DNA of 64,000 nt from an uncultured Prochlorococcus sp. (GCF_902536725.1 NZ_CACAYO010000008.1:1-64000); one strand, 5' to 3'; positions 50,625 to 58,066 are shown, counted from the stretch's first letter. Program-made: numbers and translations. Notes: generated by a model from the sequence alone, not told the origin.

Positions 50625-50846
50625 ATGAAGTCTTATTTTTATCAAATTTATAAAATAATATTTCTTATATTACTTTCGAATATTTCAAATTTATATGCAC
50701 ATAACTTATTTAATGGTGGTTGCAAAGAACATTGTGGGCAGAAAGTTAAAGTAACAAGTAATAATAACAAATTAAAAAATATTGATGATCAAATAAATAT
50801 TGAGAGCAAAAATTCTTGTTTAAATAAATCACTATGTAGAGGTTGA
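50625..50846 (+). CDS. Small exported Cys-rich protein, hypothetical
   Basis: 73 residues: signal peptide (about 1-25, ending NLYAHN) and a short mature part with five cysteines, arranged CKEHC near the start and two more (SCLNKSLC) at the end. Paired cysteines suggest disulfides or metal binding in the periplasm. A weak hairpin AGAGG-TTGA-CCTCT (50838-50851) overlaps the stop and may act as a terminator. Family unknown. Confidence 0.5.
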   Translation: MKSYFYQIYKIIFLILLSNISNLYAHNLFNGGCKEHCGQKVKVTSNNNKLKNIDDQINIESKNSCLNKSLCRG

Positions 50847-50870
50847 CCTCTCGAGATTTTTTAAATTGTT

Positions 50871-51146
50871 TTATGAAAGTGTTTCTTTGGTAATTATGAT
50901 TAAAGTACTATTTGCTTGATAATTTTTATTAGGAGGATTTATTTGATTTTTAATTAAAAAAATAAAAGTATATATCAACGGTAGAAGTAATGATGACGCT
51001 GCAACTAAAGCAATTATCTGGTTCAACCTAATAAATGGTTTTTTTACAAGATCCTCTCCGCACAAGCCACAAATCAAATTACCTTTTGAGGATTGTTTTT
51101 GAAATTGATATTTAGGATTGCAATATGGGCAATAATATCGAACCAT
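50871..51146 (-). CDS. Zinc-ribbon membrane protein, hypothetical
   Basis: 91 residues. The N-terminus has two CxxC knuckles, CPYC (residues 6-9) and CGLC (26-29), forming a probable zinc ribbon, followed by one transmembrane helix (about 43-66) and a short tail. A membrane-tethered zinc finger; family not recognised. It may be relevant that it lies next to the zinc-uptake island. Confidence 0.65.
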   Translation of the reverse strand: MVRYYCPYCNPKYQFQKQSSKGNLICGLCGEDLVKKPFIRLNQIIALVAASSLLLPLIYTFIFLIKNQINPPNKNYQANSTLIIITKETLS

Positions 51147-51202
51147 TTTAAAATTTTATTGCTTTAATCATTATCTATAAAACTAGAATAAAGTCATCTT
51201 AT

Positions 51203-51234
51203 AAAAAAAAGAGGGCTTAAATAAGCCCTCTTTT
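51203..51234. terminator. Strong bidirectional Rho-independent terminator
   Basis: The stem GAGGGCTTA (51211-51219) pairs perfectly with TAAGCCCTC (51222-51230). On the minus strand it is followed by eight T (complement of 51210-51203); on the plus strand by only four T. The minus direction is thus favoured, yet the nearest minus-strand gene upstream starts at 52953. This points to a short minus-strand transcript from within 51.2-51.6 kb. Confidence 0.85.
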
Positions 51235-51460
51235 ATCTCTTACTTATATTTTTTACTGAAGTTAATAACGCACCTAAATCATGGATCCTTGTTGCTAACT
51301 TCTATTAAGCTAATGCTCACCAAAATTAACTAATTGTCTTTAACTGGGGCAAAAACTCTAGAATTAAGCTTGTTTCTTAAAGGGCACCTAAACGATGCAG
51401 AAGAAGGAAGCTTAGACATTAATAAAAAATAATTGGAGCAGTTAATTAAATTAGTTCGGT

Positions 51461-51493
51461 TTATTCCGAAATTTCAGGCAGGCTATCGATCAT
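51461..51493 (-). CDS. Ten-residue mini-ORF with a perfect Shine-Dalgarno (tentative)
   Basis: ATG at 51493 reads MIDSLPEISE and stops at TAA 51461. AGGAGGT ends 8-9 bases before the ATG, an ideal spacing and an unusually strong ribosome site for this genome, where most genes have weak ones. It could be a leader peptide, a real micropeptide, or a chance match inside an RNA. Confidence 0.3.
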   Translation of the reverse strand: MIDSLPEISE

Positions 51494-51705
51494 TTTGAAA
51501 GACCTCCTATAACTCAACAATATAAAATTAGGAAAATATTTCTCTAAAGACAATCCGTTTTTATACGCATTGCTTTTTAATTAAAAATGTCCGAGAGTAG
51601 TAATCAATCGTGCTAATTTTTTTGAGATATTTTTAGTAAGTTTTGCTTATTTCCTTTGATATTTAATTCGTCTATCTTAATTTTAAATAATTGAGGAAAT
51701 CTTTT

Positions 51706-51861
51706 ATGAATCATTCGAATGAAGTTAGTAAAAATGATAAATCAAACCCCATAGACGAATATTTTCAATGTCTCTCATATTGCGATATTCACCCAAAAGG
51801 TATAGATAATGACTGTGAGGTCATTTGTATGGAAAGACATTTAAAAGCTAACTATTGGTAA
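51706..51861 (+). CDS. 51-residue twin-CX3C protein, hypothetical
   Basis: The ATG at 51706 follows TTGAGGAAAT (good Shine-Dalgarno) and the frame runs to TAA at 51861. The four cysteines form two CX3C pairs: CLSYC (22-26) and CEVIC (37-41), ten residues apart, plus His29 and His45. Twin CX3C motifs form disulfide-linked helical hairpins or bind metal. No signal peptide. It sits 18 bases from the convergent WD40 gene at the edge of the zinc island, which fits a metal role; that is inference. Confidence 0.65.
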   Translation: MNHSNEVSKNDKSNPIDEYFQCLSYCDIHPKGIDNDCEVICMERHLKANYW

Positions 51862-51879
51862 TTAATAAATTTCTACTTT

Positions 51880-52953
51880 TTACTTAAATCCCTTTGAAAA
51901 AAGGTTAGTACGAACTTTAAATTTCCATACATTTACAACACCTTTTGCATTGACTGCTGCAAGTGCACAATCATCAGGTCTCCATGATATTGCTCCTACT
52001 AAATCTCCTGCGAATGCAGCCCCAACGGGATCTCCATTGCCATCATTTTTTAGGAAACTTGCGACAACAGAACCATCCCTAGATCCTGAGGCTACAAGCA
52101 TACCTTTATTTGAAAAGGCTAAGCTCGAAATAGGTTCTGTATGGTGACATAGTTCTCCAGGCATAGTGCCCTCCGGACCATTGCCTATAAAGCTCCATAC
52201 TGTAATTCTTTCACTGCCGCTAGTTGCTAATAATTTTCCGCTGTCATCAAAAGAAAGGTGACTTGGTTTTCCAGGGTATCCAGTCATTTCGGCATCCATT
52301 CCTGTTGATCTTCTCCAAAAATGAACTGAATTGTCTTGACTCCCACAGGCGACTATATCTCCATCAGGGCTTAATTCCATAGAGACCAATGATCCTTGCC
52401 ACTCGAGCTTTTGATTCGTTTTATTATTAACAATGTCAAAGAATGTCACTCTGCCGTAGCATGCAGTTGCGAGCTCATTTTTATTTGACCATGTTATTGC
52501 ACTTACTGTACTTGGATGGTCTTCTGAGATCCATTTCTCTTCTCCAATTTCATTAAAAACATAAACTTTTTTTGAGGAAGCTATCGCTAGAAATAAACCG
52601 TCATTAGACCACTTGAGGTGTTCTACCCAACCTTTGCCAAGATCAAGTGTTTTAATAACTTTACCTTCATGGCAATTACAAATTTGAACATTTCCATCTT
52701 GACCTGATGTTGCAAAAATTTCACCCTCTGGATGAATTGCCATTTCTAGTAGACCACCAGAGTGAGTATTTTCTTTTTTCCAAATAATTTTTCCAGTATC
52801 TCCATCGAATGCAAAAATACCACCCGCAACGTCGCCAACAATAAATTGTTTCCCTTTAAGAGCCCAGCCACATGCTATGGCATAATCGCTAACTTCAGCA
52901 GTCCATCCTTCATGGAACATGCCTCTTGGGCTAAATGGTTCTATATCAGGCAT
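51880..52953 (-). CDS. WD40-repeat protein
   Basis: 357 residues forming about seven WD40 blades, each with a x-W-S/x-x-D/N and T-S/G-S turn: GLLEMAIHPEGEIFATSGQDG, LKWSNDGLFLAIASS, ITWSNKNELATACYG, MELSPDGDIVACGSQDNSVHFW, LSFDDSGKLLATSGSERITVW, LAFSNKGMLVASGSRDG and ISWRPDDCALAAVNAKGVVNVW. No signal peptide, so cytoplasmic. It overlaps the upstream G3E GTPase gene by 13 bases, so it is translationally coupled and probably a scaffold or partner for the metallochaperone. Confidence 0.88.
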   Translation of the reverse strand: MPDIEPFSPRGMFHEGWTAEVSDYAIACGWALKGKQFIVGDVAGGIFAFDGDTGKIIWKKENTHSGGLLEMAIHPEGEIFATSGQDGNVQICNCHEGKVIKTLDLGKGWVEHLKWSNDGLFLAIASSKKVYVFNEIGEEKWISEDHPSTVSAITWSNKNELATACYGRVTFFDIVNNKTNQKLEWQGSLVSMELSPDGDIVACGSQDNSVHFWRRSTGMDAEMTGYPGKPSHLSFDDSGKLLATSGSERITVWSFIGNGPEGTMPGELCHHTEPISSLAFSNKGMLVASGSRDGSVVASFLKNDGNGDPVGAAFAGDLVGAISWRPDDCALAAVNAKGVVNVWKFKVRTNLFSKGFK

Positions 52954-54290
52954 TTATCAAAGCCTTCTTGCATCTCTTTCTCATTTAAATTTCTACCGAT
53001 AAAAACAAGTTGATTTCTACGAGGTTCGTTACCCCATTCTTTATCAGGTTGTGCAGTAAATAACATGTGAACTCCCTGAAAAACTATTCTCCTTGGGTTG
53101 CCTGAGTAACTTATGAAACCTTTTGTTCTGAATATATCCACTCCTTTTTCTGATAGAAGTCTTCCCATCCAAGTATTTAGTTTTTCTGGGTCAACATCTC
53201 CAAAACGCTCTATAGCAATTGAGCCAACTTCATCATCATGTTCATGCTCTGCTTGCCAGAACCTTTCAGTATTAAATGGAATCTCTTTATTTTCGACACT
53301 TTTAATGACTTTCATATTGAATTCTTCAGCAGTGTGCTGAGTAAACAAACCTATTTTTGTTGGTTTTTCTATGTTCAGGATGAAGGATTTACTTCCTTTA
53401 TCCTCCAATTTGAGATTTATATGTTCTCCATATGGAATAGTATTTCCAGGCTCTAAAGTATTAGCTTTTTCTGCATAAAGTCTTACGGAGGATTCAGCTC
53501 CATCTTTAAGTTCCTCCTCATTCTCTCCTTGGTTAATGAGGGCTACTAGGGACATTTCTGGATCGGGTCCTTCTTCTAGCATTAATTCATATTTACCGGC
53601 ATCAAGATCGTAAACACCTGTCCATTCAAAAGGATATTCTGGTTCAAGAAATGTTGGTCTGCGTTTAAGGATCTGATCAAGATCAAATGCACTTAGATTT
53701 AAGACTGTTTCAATGGGTACTTTGGCATTCTCGGCTCGAATAATTCGAGTCATTCGGTTCATATCTCTCAATCTCGATTCAAGAGTATCTAATGCATCAT
53801 CAGAGACTAAATCAGTTTTATTAAGGACGAGAACATCTGCAAATGCCACTTGTTCTGAACTTTCGTCACTCCTGCCTAGCTGTTGATCAATATGTGCAGC
53901 ATCAACTAAAGTCACAATTCCATCAAGAGTAAATTCAGAACTAATCTCTTCATCCATGAAAAAAGTCTGAGCAACTGGGCCTGGATCTGCTAATCCTGTT
54001 GTTTCTACTAAAACATAGTCAAACTTATCTCTTCTTTTCATAAGGTTGCCAAGGACTCTTATTAAATCACCGCGAACAGTACAACAAATGCACCCGTTTG
54101 ACATCTCAAATACTTCTTCATCGGCATTAATTACGAGACCTTGATCTATACCTACTTCACCGTATTCATTCTCAATTACGGCTATTCTTTTCCCGTGCTC
54201 TTCACTTAAAATTCTATTAAGCAAAGTAGTCTTCCCTGAACCTAAGAATCCAGTGAGGATGGTTACGGGAACTTTATCTTTAATGCTCAT
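52941..54290 (-). CDS. G3E-family (CobW/COG0523) GTPase, putative zinc chaperone with an inserted domain
   Basis: 449 residues. G3E motifs: P-loop GFLGSGKTT (14-22), metal-binding GCICC (66-70), ETTGLADP and NKTD (157-160). Residues about 219-330 form an extra domain between the GTPase and the CobW C-terminal domain, starting FEWTGVYDL and ending FTQHTAEEF; a related segment is found in ZnuA next door. A His-rich EHEHDDE (348-354) could hold metal. The C-terminal domain ends FDKCLI. Location beside znuA points to zinc, not cobalamin. A palindrome at 54341 sits in its promoter. Confidence 0.9.
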   Translation of the reverse strand: MSIKDKVPVTILTGFLGSGKTTLLNRILSEEHGKRIAVIENEYGEVGIDQGLVINADEEVFEMSNGCICCTVRGDLIRVLGNLMKRRDKFDYVLVETTGLADPGPVAQTFFMDEEISSEFTLDGIVTLVDAAHIDQQLGRSDESSEQVAFADVLVLNKTDLVSDDALDTLESRLRDMNRMTRIIRAENAKVPIETVLNLSAFDLDQILKRRPTFLEPEYPFEWTGVYDLDAGKYELMLEEGPDPEMSLVALINQGENEEELKDGAESSVRLYAEKANTLEPGNTIPYGEHINLKLEDKGSKSFILNIEKPTKIGLFTQHTAEEFNMKVIKSVENKEIPFNTERFWQAEHEHDDEVGSIAIERFGDVDPEKLNTWMGRLLSEKGVDIFRTKGFISYSGNPRRIVFQGVHMLFTAQPDKEWGNEPRRNQLVFIGRNLNEKEMQEGFDKCLI

Positions 54291-54340
54291 TTACTGATTT
54301 TTACTAAATAAACAATAGTTTAATAATAGTAATAATAAGA

Positions 54341-54359
54341 AATGAAAACCGTTTTTATT
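54341..54359. promoter_or_regulatory. Palindromic operator candidate upstream of the G3E GTPase
   Basis: AATGAAAACCGTTTTTATT: the halves AAT-x-AAAAC and GTTTT-x-ATT are inverted copies around the central C. It lies 51-69 bases before the GTPase ATG and 9-27 bases after the znuA stop. Its size and symmetry suit a Fur-family (Zur) dimer. A role as znuA terminator is unlikely because no hairpin with a usable loop forms. Confidence 0.45.
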
Positions 54360-54367
54360 AGAAAAAT

Positions 54368-55909
54368 TTAATCTGAAAGTTTGTACCATTCAGACTCAAG
54401 ATTGGAGCCAGATTCTTTATCACAGCTTCCACCTAATGAATCAACAATTGTACAAGTATTGTGAACAGCTACTGAAACCGTATTACCATCCATCATCAAT
54501 CCATCAACGAATATTTGATTAGAAGCTAAAGGAACTGAACTTTGTCTACTTAAGTTCCTTAATAACTTAGATGCTGGAATTTGTTCAGGAAATATTGCCT
54601 GAACTTTCTCTTCATCTAACATTTTTAAAGTGGAACTTATGTTGTCTGGCCTTAAGCTTGAGGAGTCTCCAAGAAAGTCAAGTAAACTAATGGTTTCAAA
54701 ACCAAATGCATCCCCGTAGTATTCCATTGCTTTGTGTTTAGAGACAATTACTCTGTTTTCCTCAGGAATAGAACTTACTTGTTCAACGATCCAACTATCT
54801 AAGCCTTCTAAGAGAGAATCAGCTTTTTCGAATCTTTCATTAATTAGTTTTCTGTCACCTCTATTAAAAACTGAAATATCCTTCTTTAAACTTTTGCTTA
54901 TAAGATCTCCCATTTTTATGATGTTATGCGGATCATGCCATACATGTGGATCTAGACCTCCATGGTCATGATGATGATGCCCCTCACCTTCGTCTGGAAC
55001 TTGTGCTATTGGTTCTACATCACTATTTGAAACATCTTTAAAAAAGTGTTGAGTTGCTTCAAACTCAAAAGGCATGTGTTCAGTAAAAAATATATATTGA
55101 CCATCTTCTTTGATATCTACGTTAAAAACAGTACTTTCTTTTCTTTGATCAAAGTTAAGAACAAAAGCTTTATTACTTGCTATCAAAGTACCATCATTTT
55201 TTCTGCTTATTGAGTCTTTAGATCCTAATAATTCTTTAGCTAAATCTTCAGACCCTTCTATGTCATTAGATTTGAGAATTACCATCTTCATTGCAGGATC
55301 TGCATATTCGCCATCGACTTTTTCAAATGACCATTTGTAAGAACCCTTAGAAAGTTGAAATTTGCCTGCCCATTCGAAAGCACCTTCAGCATGATCACCA
55401 TGTCCTCCATGGTCTGAATGATCATCATGACCTCCATGATCAGAATGATCATCTATTTTAGCTGAATGTTCAGAATGATCGTCATGTCCATCATGGTCTG
55501 AGTGATCATCATGACCTCCATGATCAGAATGATCATCTACGTCTATTGCACTAACACCTACAACAACAGTATTCTTTTTATTTTCCCAATTTCTCATACT
55601 TGGAGTCATTTCTTTACCAAGAGTAAATACTTTATCTGCGCTATTTAGTAATTGAGCTTGCCTTGGATTGATCTTTAAGTCATGAACATCTTGTTTTCTA
55701 TCTACTAAGCATGTAACTTCGTCAGATGGTAATGCAATTGATTTAACTAAATCACAAACTAGTGGTTCTACTGCTACATATGACTTTTCTTTAGCCATAA
55801 CATCCTGCCCAAAACCAGAAAATATAATTGTTCCTGCGATTGCGGAATTTTTAATAATTGATTTACTCGAACCTTTTTTATTTGTTAAAAGTCTTTTAAA
55901 AATTGACAT
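54368..55909 (-). CDS. znuA: Zinc ABC transporter substrate-binding protein ZnuA, histidine-rich with inserted domain
   Basis: 513 residues, far longer than usual ZnuA (about 310). Signal segment about 17-40; core begins VAVEPLVCDLVKSIALP. Putative Zn ligands: His76 (DVHDLK), His322 (GLDPHVWHDP) and His392 (SKHKAMEYYG). Two insertions: a repetitive Asp/His tract (126-173, units DDHSDHGGH) and a FEWAGKFQL...FTEHMPFEF domain (about 177-292) related to one in the adjacent GTPase; HHHHDH (311-316) is another His patch. The inserts probably buffer or gate zinc. Divergent from znuC; a Fur-like box lies upstream. Confidence 0.93.
   Translation of the reverse strand: MSIFKRLLTNKKGSSKSIIKNSAIAGTIIFSGFGQDVMAKEKSYVAVEPLVCDLVKSIALPSDEVTCLVDRKQDVHDLKINPRQAQLLNSADKVFTLGKEMTPSMRNWENKKNTVVVGVSAIDVDDHSDHGGHDDHSDHDGHDDHSEHSAKIDDHSDHGGHDDHSDHGGHGDHAEGAFEWAGKFQLSKGSYKWSFEKVDGEYADPAMKMVILKSNDIEGSEDLAKELLGSKDSISRKNDGTLIASNKAFVLNFDQRKESTVFNVDIKEDGQYIFFTEHMPFEFEATQHFFKDVSNSDVEPIAQVPDEGEGHHHHDHGGLDPHVWHDPHNIIKMGDLISKSLKKDISVFNRGDRKLINERFEKADSLLEGLDSWIVEQVSSIPEENRVIVSKHKAMEYYGDAFGFETISLLDFLGDSSSLRPDNISSTLKMLDEEKVQAIFPEQIPASKLLRNLSRQSSVPLASNQIFVDGLMMDGNTVSVAVHNTCTIVDSLGGSCDKESGSNLESEWYKLSD
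55442..55534 (-). repeat. Repetitive codons for the Asp/His-rich tract of ZnuA
   Basis: Near-identical 24-27-base blocks encode the units DDHSDHGGH/DDHSDHDGH and their variants. Similar blocks continue outside these limits, about 55391-55532 in all. Such arrays change length by slippage or recombination, so copy number is likely to vary among strains. Confidence 0.7.
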
Positions 55910-55930
55910 GAAAATAATTAAATACTAAAA

Positions 55931-55952
55931 AATGATAATCATTTTCATTATC
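55931..55952. promoter_or_regulatory. Fur/Zur-box candidate upstream of znuA
   Basis: AATGATAATCATT (55931-55943) is a palindrome with one central mismatch, and GATAAT...ATTATC (55934-55952) forms an overlapping inverted repeat, close to the Fur-family consensus GATAATGATAATCATTATC. It lies 22-43 bases upstream of the znuA ATG, where it would cover the promoter. With the Fur-family gene beside znuC, zinc-dependent repression is the natural reading. Confidence 0.7.
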
Positions 55953-55983
55953 TCTGACAAGTGAAAGTATCAAATGTTATGAA

Positions 55984-56006
55984 AATAATACGCAACTTGT
56001 ATTATT
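55984..56006. promoter_or_regulatory. Inverted repeat upstream of znuC
   Basis: AATAATAC (55984-55991) and GTATTATT (55999-56006) are perfect inverted copies around the spacer GCAACTT. It is 39 bases before the znuC ATG. It could be a second operator for the Fur-family regulator or an RNA hairpin in the znuC leader. Confidence 0.5.
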
Positions 56007-56044
56007 GGTAAGCTTGTAAAGTGACTTTTTTAAAAGATTAATTA

Positions 56045-56815
56045 ATGGCTACTTTAGTCGCTGAAAATTTAACCTTTGCATACGCAAAAAAAAGTAAGCC
56101 AGTTTTGAATAAGGTATCTGTTGAGATTAAACCTGGAACTCTAACAGCGTTAGTTGGCCCAAATGGCGCAGGTAAATCAACTCTTTTGAGAATTTTGCAA
56201 GGACAAAATACTCCAGATAAAGGCGAAATAAAAATTGATGGTGAAAATTTATATAGATCTAGAGCTCTTGTGGCACTAATGCCTCAAAGAAGTTCTATGA
56301 ATTGGAAGTTCCCCATCACAGTTGAAAAATTGGTATCTCTTGGTCAAATAAAGTATTCAAAATCAAGAAGTAATAACCCATTTCAAATTAAGACTCTTCT
56401 AGCATATCCTAATTCTTGGATTAATAAATGTTGTGAACTAGAGGCGACAATGCAGAGAGTAGGCATTGCAAGTTTGGCGAATAGAAGACTCGATTCTCTT
56501 TCAGGAGGACAGCAGCAAAGAGCTCTATTAGCAAAAACTCTTATGTCCCCAGCAAAAATATTTCTTTTAGATGAACCTTGCGCAGCTTTGGACCCACCTG
56601 CAAAGGAGGATTTTCTTAAAATTGTTCGTCAACTTGCCGATGCCGGACTTTCTTTGCTCGTAAGTAGCCATGATTGGGGCGATTCTTTAAATAACTATGA
56701 TCAAGTAATCGTTCTTGATAAAAGTGTTTTGGCAGTTGGTAGTCCTGAACAAATACAAGATAAATTAGAGGCAATAAACATTAGCTCTATAAACGAAAAT
56801 AATTTCTGTGATTAG
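56045..56815 (+). CDS. znuC: Zinc ABC transporter ATP-binding protein ZnuC
   Basis: 256 residues. Walker A GPNGAGKST, Q-loop LMPQRSSMNW, signature LSGGQQQRALLAKTL, Walker B IFLLDEPCAALDP and H-loop SSHDW. An extra 30-residue segment between Q-loop and signature (about 100-140, with NKCCELEATM) is typical of metal-type importers. It powers ZnuB for zinc uptake from ZnuA. znuB is separated from it by the opposite-strand regulator gene. Confidence 0.93.
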   Translation: MATLVAENLTFAYAKKSKPVLNKVSVEIKPGTLTALVGPNGAGKSTLLRILQGQNTPDKGEIKIDGENLYRSRALVALMPQRSSMNWKFPITVEKLVSLGQIKYSKSRSNNPFQIKTLLAYPNSWINKCCELEATMQRVGIASLANRRLDSLSGGQQQRALLAKTLMSPAKIFLLDEPCAALDPPAKEDFLKIVRQLADAGLSLLVSSHDWGDSLNNYDQVIVLDKSVLAVGSPEQIQDKLEAINISSINENNFCD

Positions 56816-56828
56816 AAAATGTTCCTTT

Positions 56829-57263
56829 TTAATTCTGAGCTTGATAACAGTTTTGGCAAAGCCCGAAATATTCGAGGGTATGAAACAATAATTGGAATTT
56901 CTTTGGATTTGTTTTGGGTGTATGAATATCTTTTACCGGGCATCCTTCCATTTTTGATGTCTCACCACATTGAACACAGGTCAAATGATGAATATCTCTA
57001 TCTACGGGAGTGTACAGAACCTCTCCAGTTGGGAGATGTCTAGAACGTATTAAGCCATGCTTTATCAGAACTTGAAGATTCCTATAAACAGTCGTCAGTC
57101 CCATAGCCTTTCCTCTTTCTATCAATTGTCTATGCAACTCTTGACCAGTCAATTCATCCTCGCATTTATTAAGTTCTTCAAGAAGTTGTTCTTGTCTTTT
57201 GGTAATGTCAGACTTAGTTACCATTGTTTCCGAAATCTTTTTTTGTCTCGTATTTTTGATCAT
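56829..57263 (-). CDS. zur: Fur-family metalloregulator, probably Zur
   Basis: 144 residues. Winged-helix DNA-binding domain (about 25-85) with ELTGQELHRQLIERG and GLTTVYRNLQVLIKHGLI (recognition helix), then the dimerisation/metal domain with HHLTCVQCG (CxxC) and FGLCQNCYQ (second CxxC) of the structural zinc site. Placement between znuC and znuB argues for Zur. A Met at codon 14 (57224) is an alternative start and would widen the intergenic space from 17 to 56 bases. No Shine-Dalgarno is evident for the first ATG. Confidence 0.85.
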   Translation of the reverse strand: MIKNTRQKKISETMVTKSDITKRQEQLLEELNKCEDELTGQELHRQLIERGKAMGLTTVYRNLQVLIKHGLIRSRHLPTGEVLYTPVDRDIHHLTCVQCGETSKMEGCPVKDIHTPKTNPKKFQLLFHTLEYFGLCQNCYQAQN

Positions 57264-57265
57264 AC

Positions 57266-57276
57266 CGAATCATTCG
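57266..57276. promoter_or_regulatory. Short palindrome between zur and znuB
   Basis: CGAAT-C-ATTCG, a perfect inverted repeat around a central C, occupies most of the 17 bases between the divergent ATGs. It could be an autoregulatory site, but it is short and may be chance. Confidence 0.3.
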
Positions 57277-57280
57277 AATA

Positions 57281-58066
57281 ATGTCTTTTATTAATAACAA
57301 TTGGTGGCTGGTCCCATTAATAATAACTATATTCTCTGGGATTTTATGCCCAGCTATGGGAACTGTATTAATCACTCATAAGAGATTATTACAAGTTAAT
57401 TTAATCTCTCATTGTGTGTTGCCTGGACTTGCTCTTGCATTAGCGCTTGGAATTCACCCCTCAATTGGAGGTGTTATAAGTGGTCTTTTGGGCTCAGTAA
57501 TTGCGGAAAGTTTAACTAATAGAAAAAGTGAAAATTATGAAGCAGTTATGAATACTATTCTCGCTGGAATGCTTGGATTTGGGGTCCTTATAATCCCTTT
57601 ACTCGGAATAAGGATTGATTTGGAGGCAGTATTATTTGGCGATTTATTGACAGCAAATTTTGGAGATTTACTTAGAACAATAATTGCTTTTTTAGTATTT
57701 ATACTTTTAATGACTTTTGGATATGAAAAGGTTGTTTATGTGGGATTGGATCCAGAAGGTGCATCTGCGAGCGGTATAAACGTTTCTTTATTAAATCTTG
57801 CTTTGAGTTTTACGACGGCATTAGTAATTGTTAGTTCAATGTCAGCGGTGGGAGTAATTCTTGTTATTGCTCTTCTTTCGACGCCGACTTTGTTAGGGCT
57901 AAATAAGGCTCATAGTTTAAGAATTGCAATGATGAGGTCTTCATTTTTTGGATTATGCATCTCACTTCTTGGATTTATTCTCTCTATAGTCTTTAATCTT
58001 TCGCCTGGGCCTGCAATTAGTGTTATTTGTGTCGCATCTCTTTTGATTCCTAAGCTTCGCAAATAA
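57281..58066 (+). CDS. znuB: Zinc ABC transporter permease ZnuB
   Basis: 261 residues with about seven or eight membrane helices. Family motifs include GLLGSVIAESLTNRKSENYEAVMNTILAG-type sequence, FGDLLTA, LDPEGASASGIN and the late SMSAVGVILVIALLSTPTLLG. It is the channel for ZnuA-delivered zinc. On the same strand as znuC but behind the opposite-strand regulator gene; a 48-residue minus-strand gene abuts its stop. Confidence 0.93.
   Translation: MSFINNNWWLVPLIITIFSGILCPAMGTVLITHKRLLQVNLISHCVLPGLALALALGIHPSIGGVISGLLGSVIAESLTNRKSENYEAVMNTILAGMLGFGVLIIPLLGIRIDLEAVLFGDLLTANFGDLLRTIIAFLVFILLMTFGYEKVVYVGLDPEGASASGINVSLLNLALSFTTALVIVSSMSAVGVILVIALLSTPTLLGLNKAHSLRIAMMRSSFFGLCISLLGFILSIVFNLSPGPAISVICVASLLIPKLRK

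Larger units (their letters stand above)
51203..51520 (-). ncRNA. Candidate about 300-nt minus-strand RNA with mini-ORFs, unidentified
   Basis: The gene-free stretch 51147-51705 holds on its minus strand: a TATATT -10-like element near 51525, an AGGAGGT Shine-Dalgarno (51508-51502), a 10-codon ORF (51493-51461), a TTCGG/CCGAA hairpin across its stop, a second 29-codon ORF (51419-51330) without clear ribosome site, and the strong terminator at 51203. I see no tmRNA, RNase P or clear 6S structure. It may be a small RNA or a mini-mRNA. Confidence 0.5.

Noticed and set aside
51241..51480. Possible tmRNA, 6S RNA or RNase P RNA in the gap
   Set aside because: I could not find a tmRNA tag ORF, the tRNA-like acceptor, P4 pairing or the long bulged 6S hairpin; kept only as an unidentified RNA.
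53238..53456. Plus-strand open frames opposite the G3E GTPase
   Set aside because: They are antisense to a clearly conserved protein and show no ribosome sites or known features.
56819..57043. Open frame of 74 codons on the plus strand right after znuC
   Set aside because: It lies wholly antisense to the Fur-family gene, whose CxxC and winged-helix motifs are intact.
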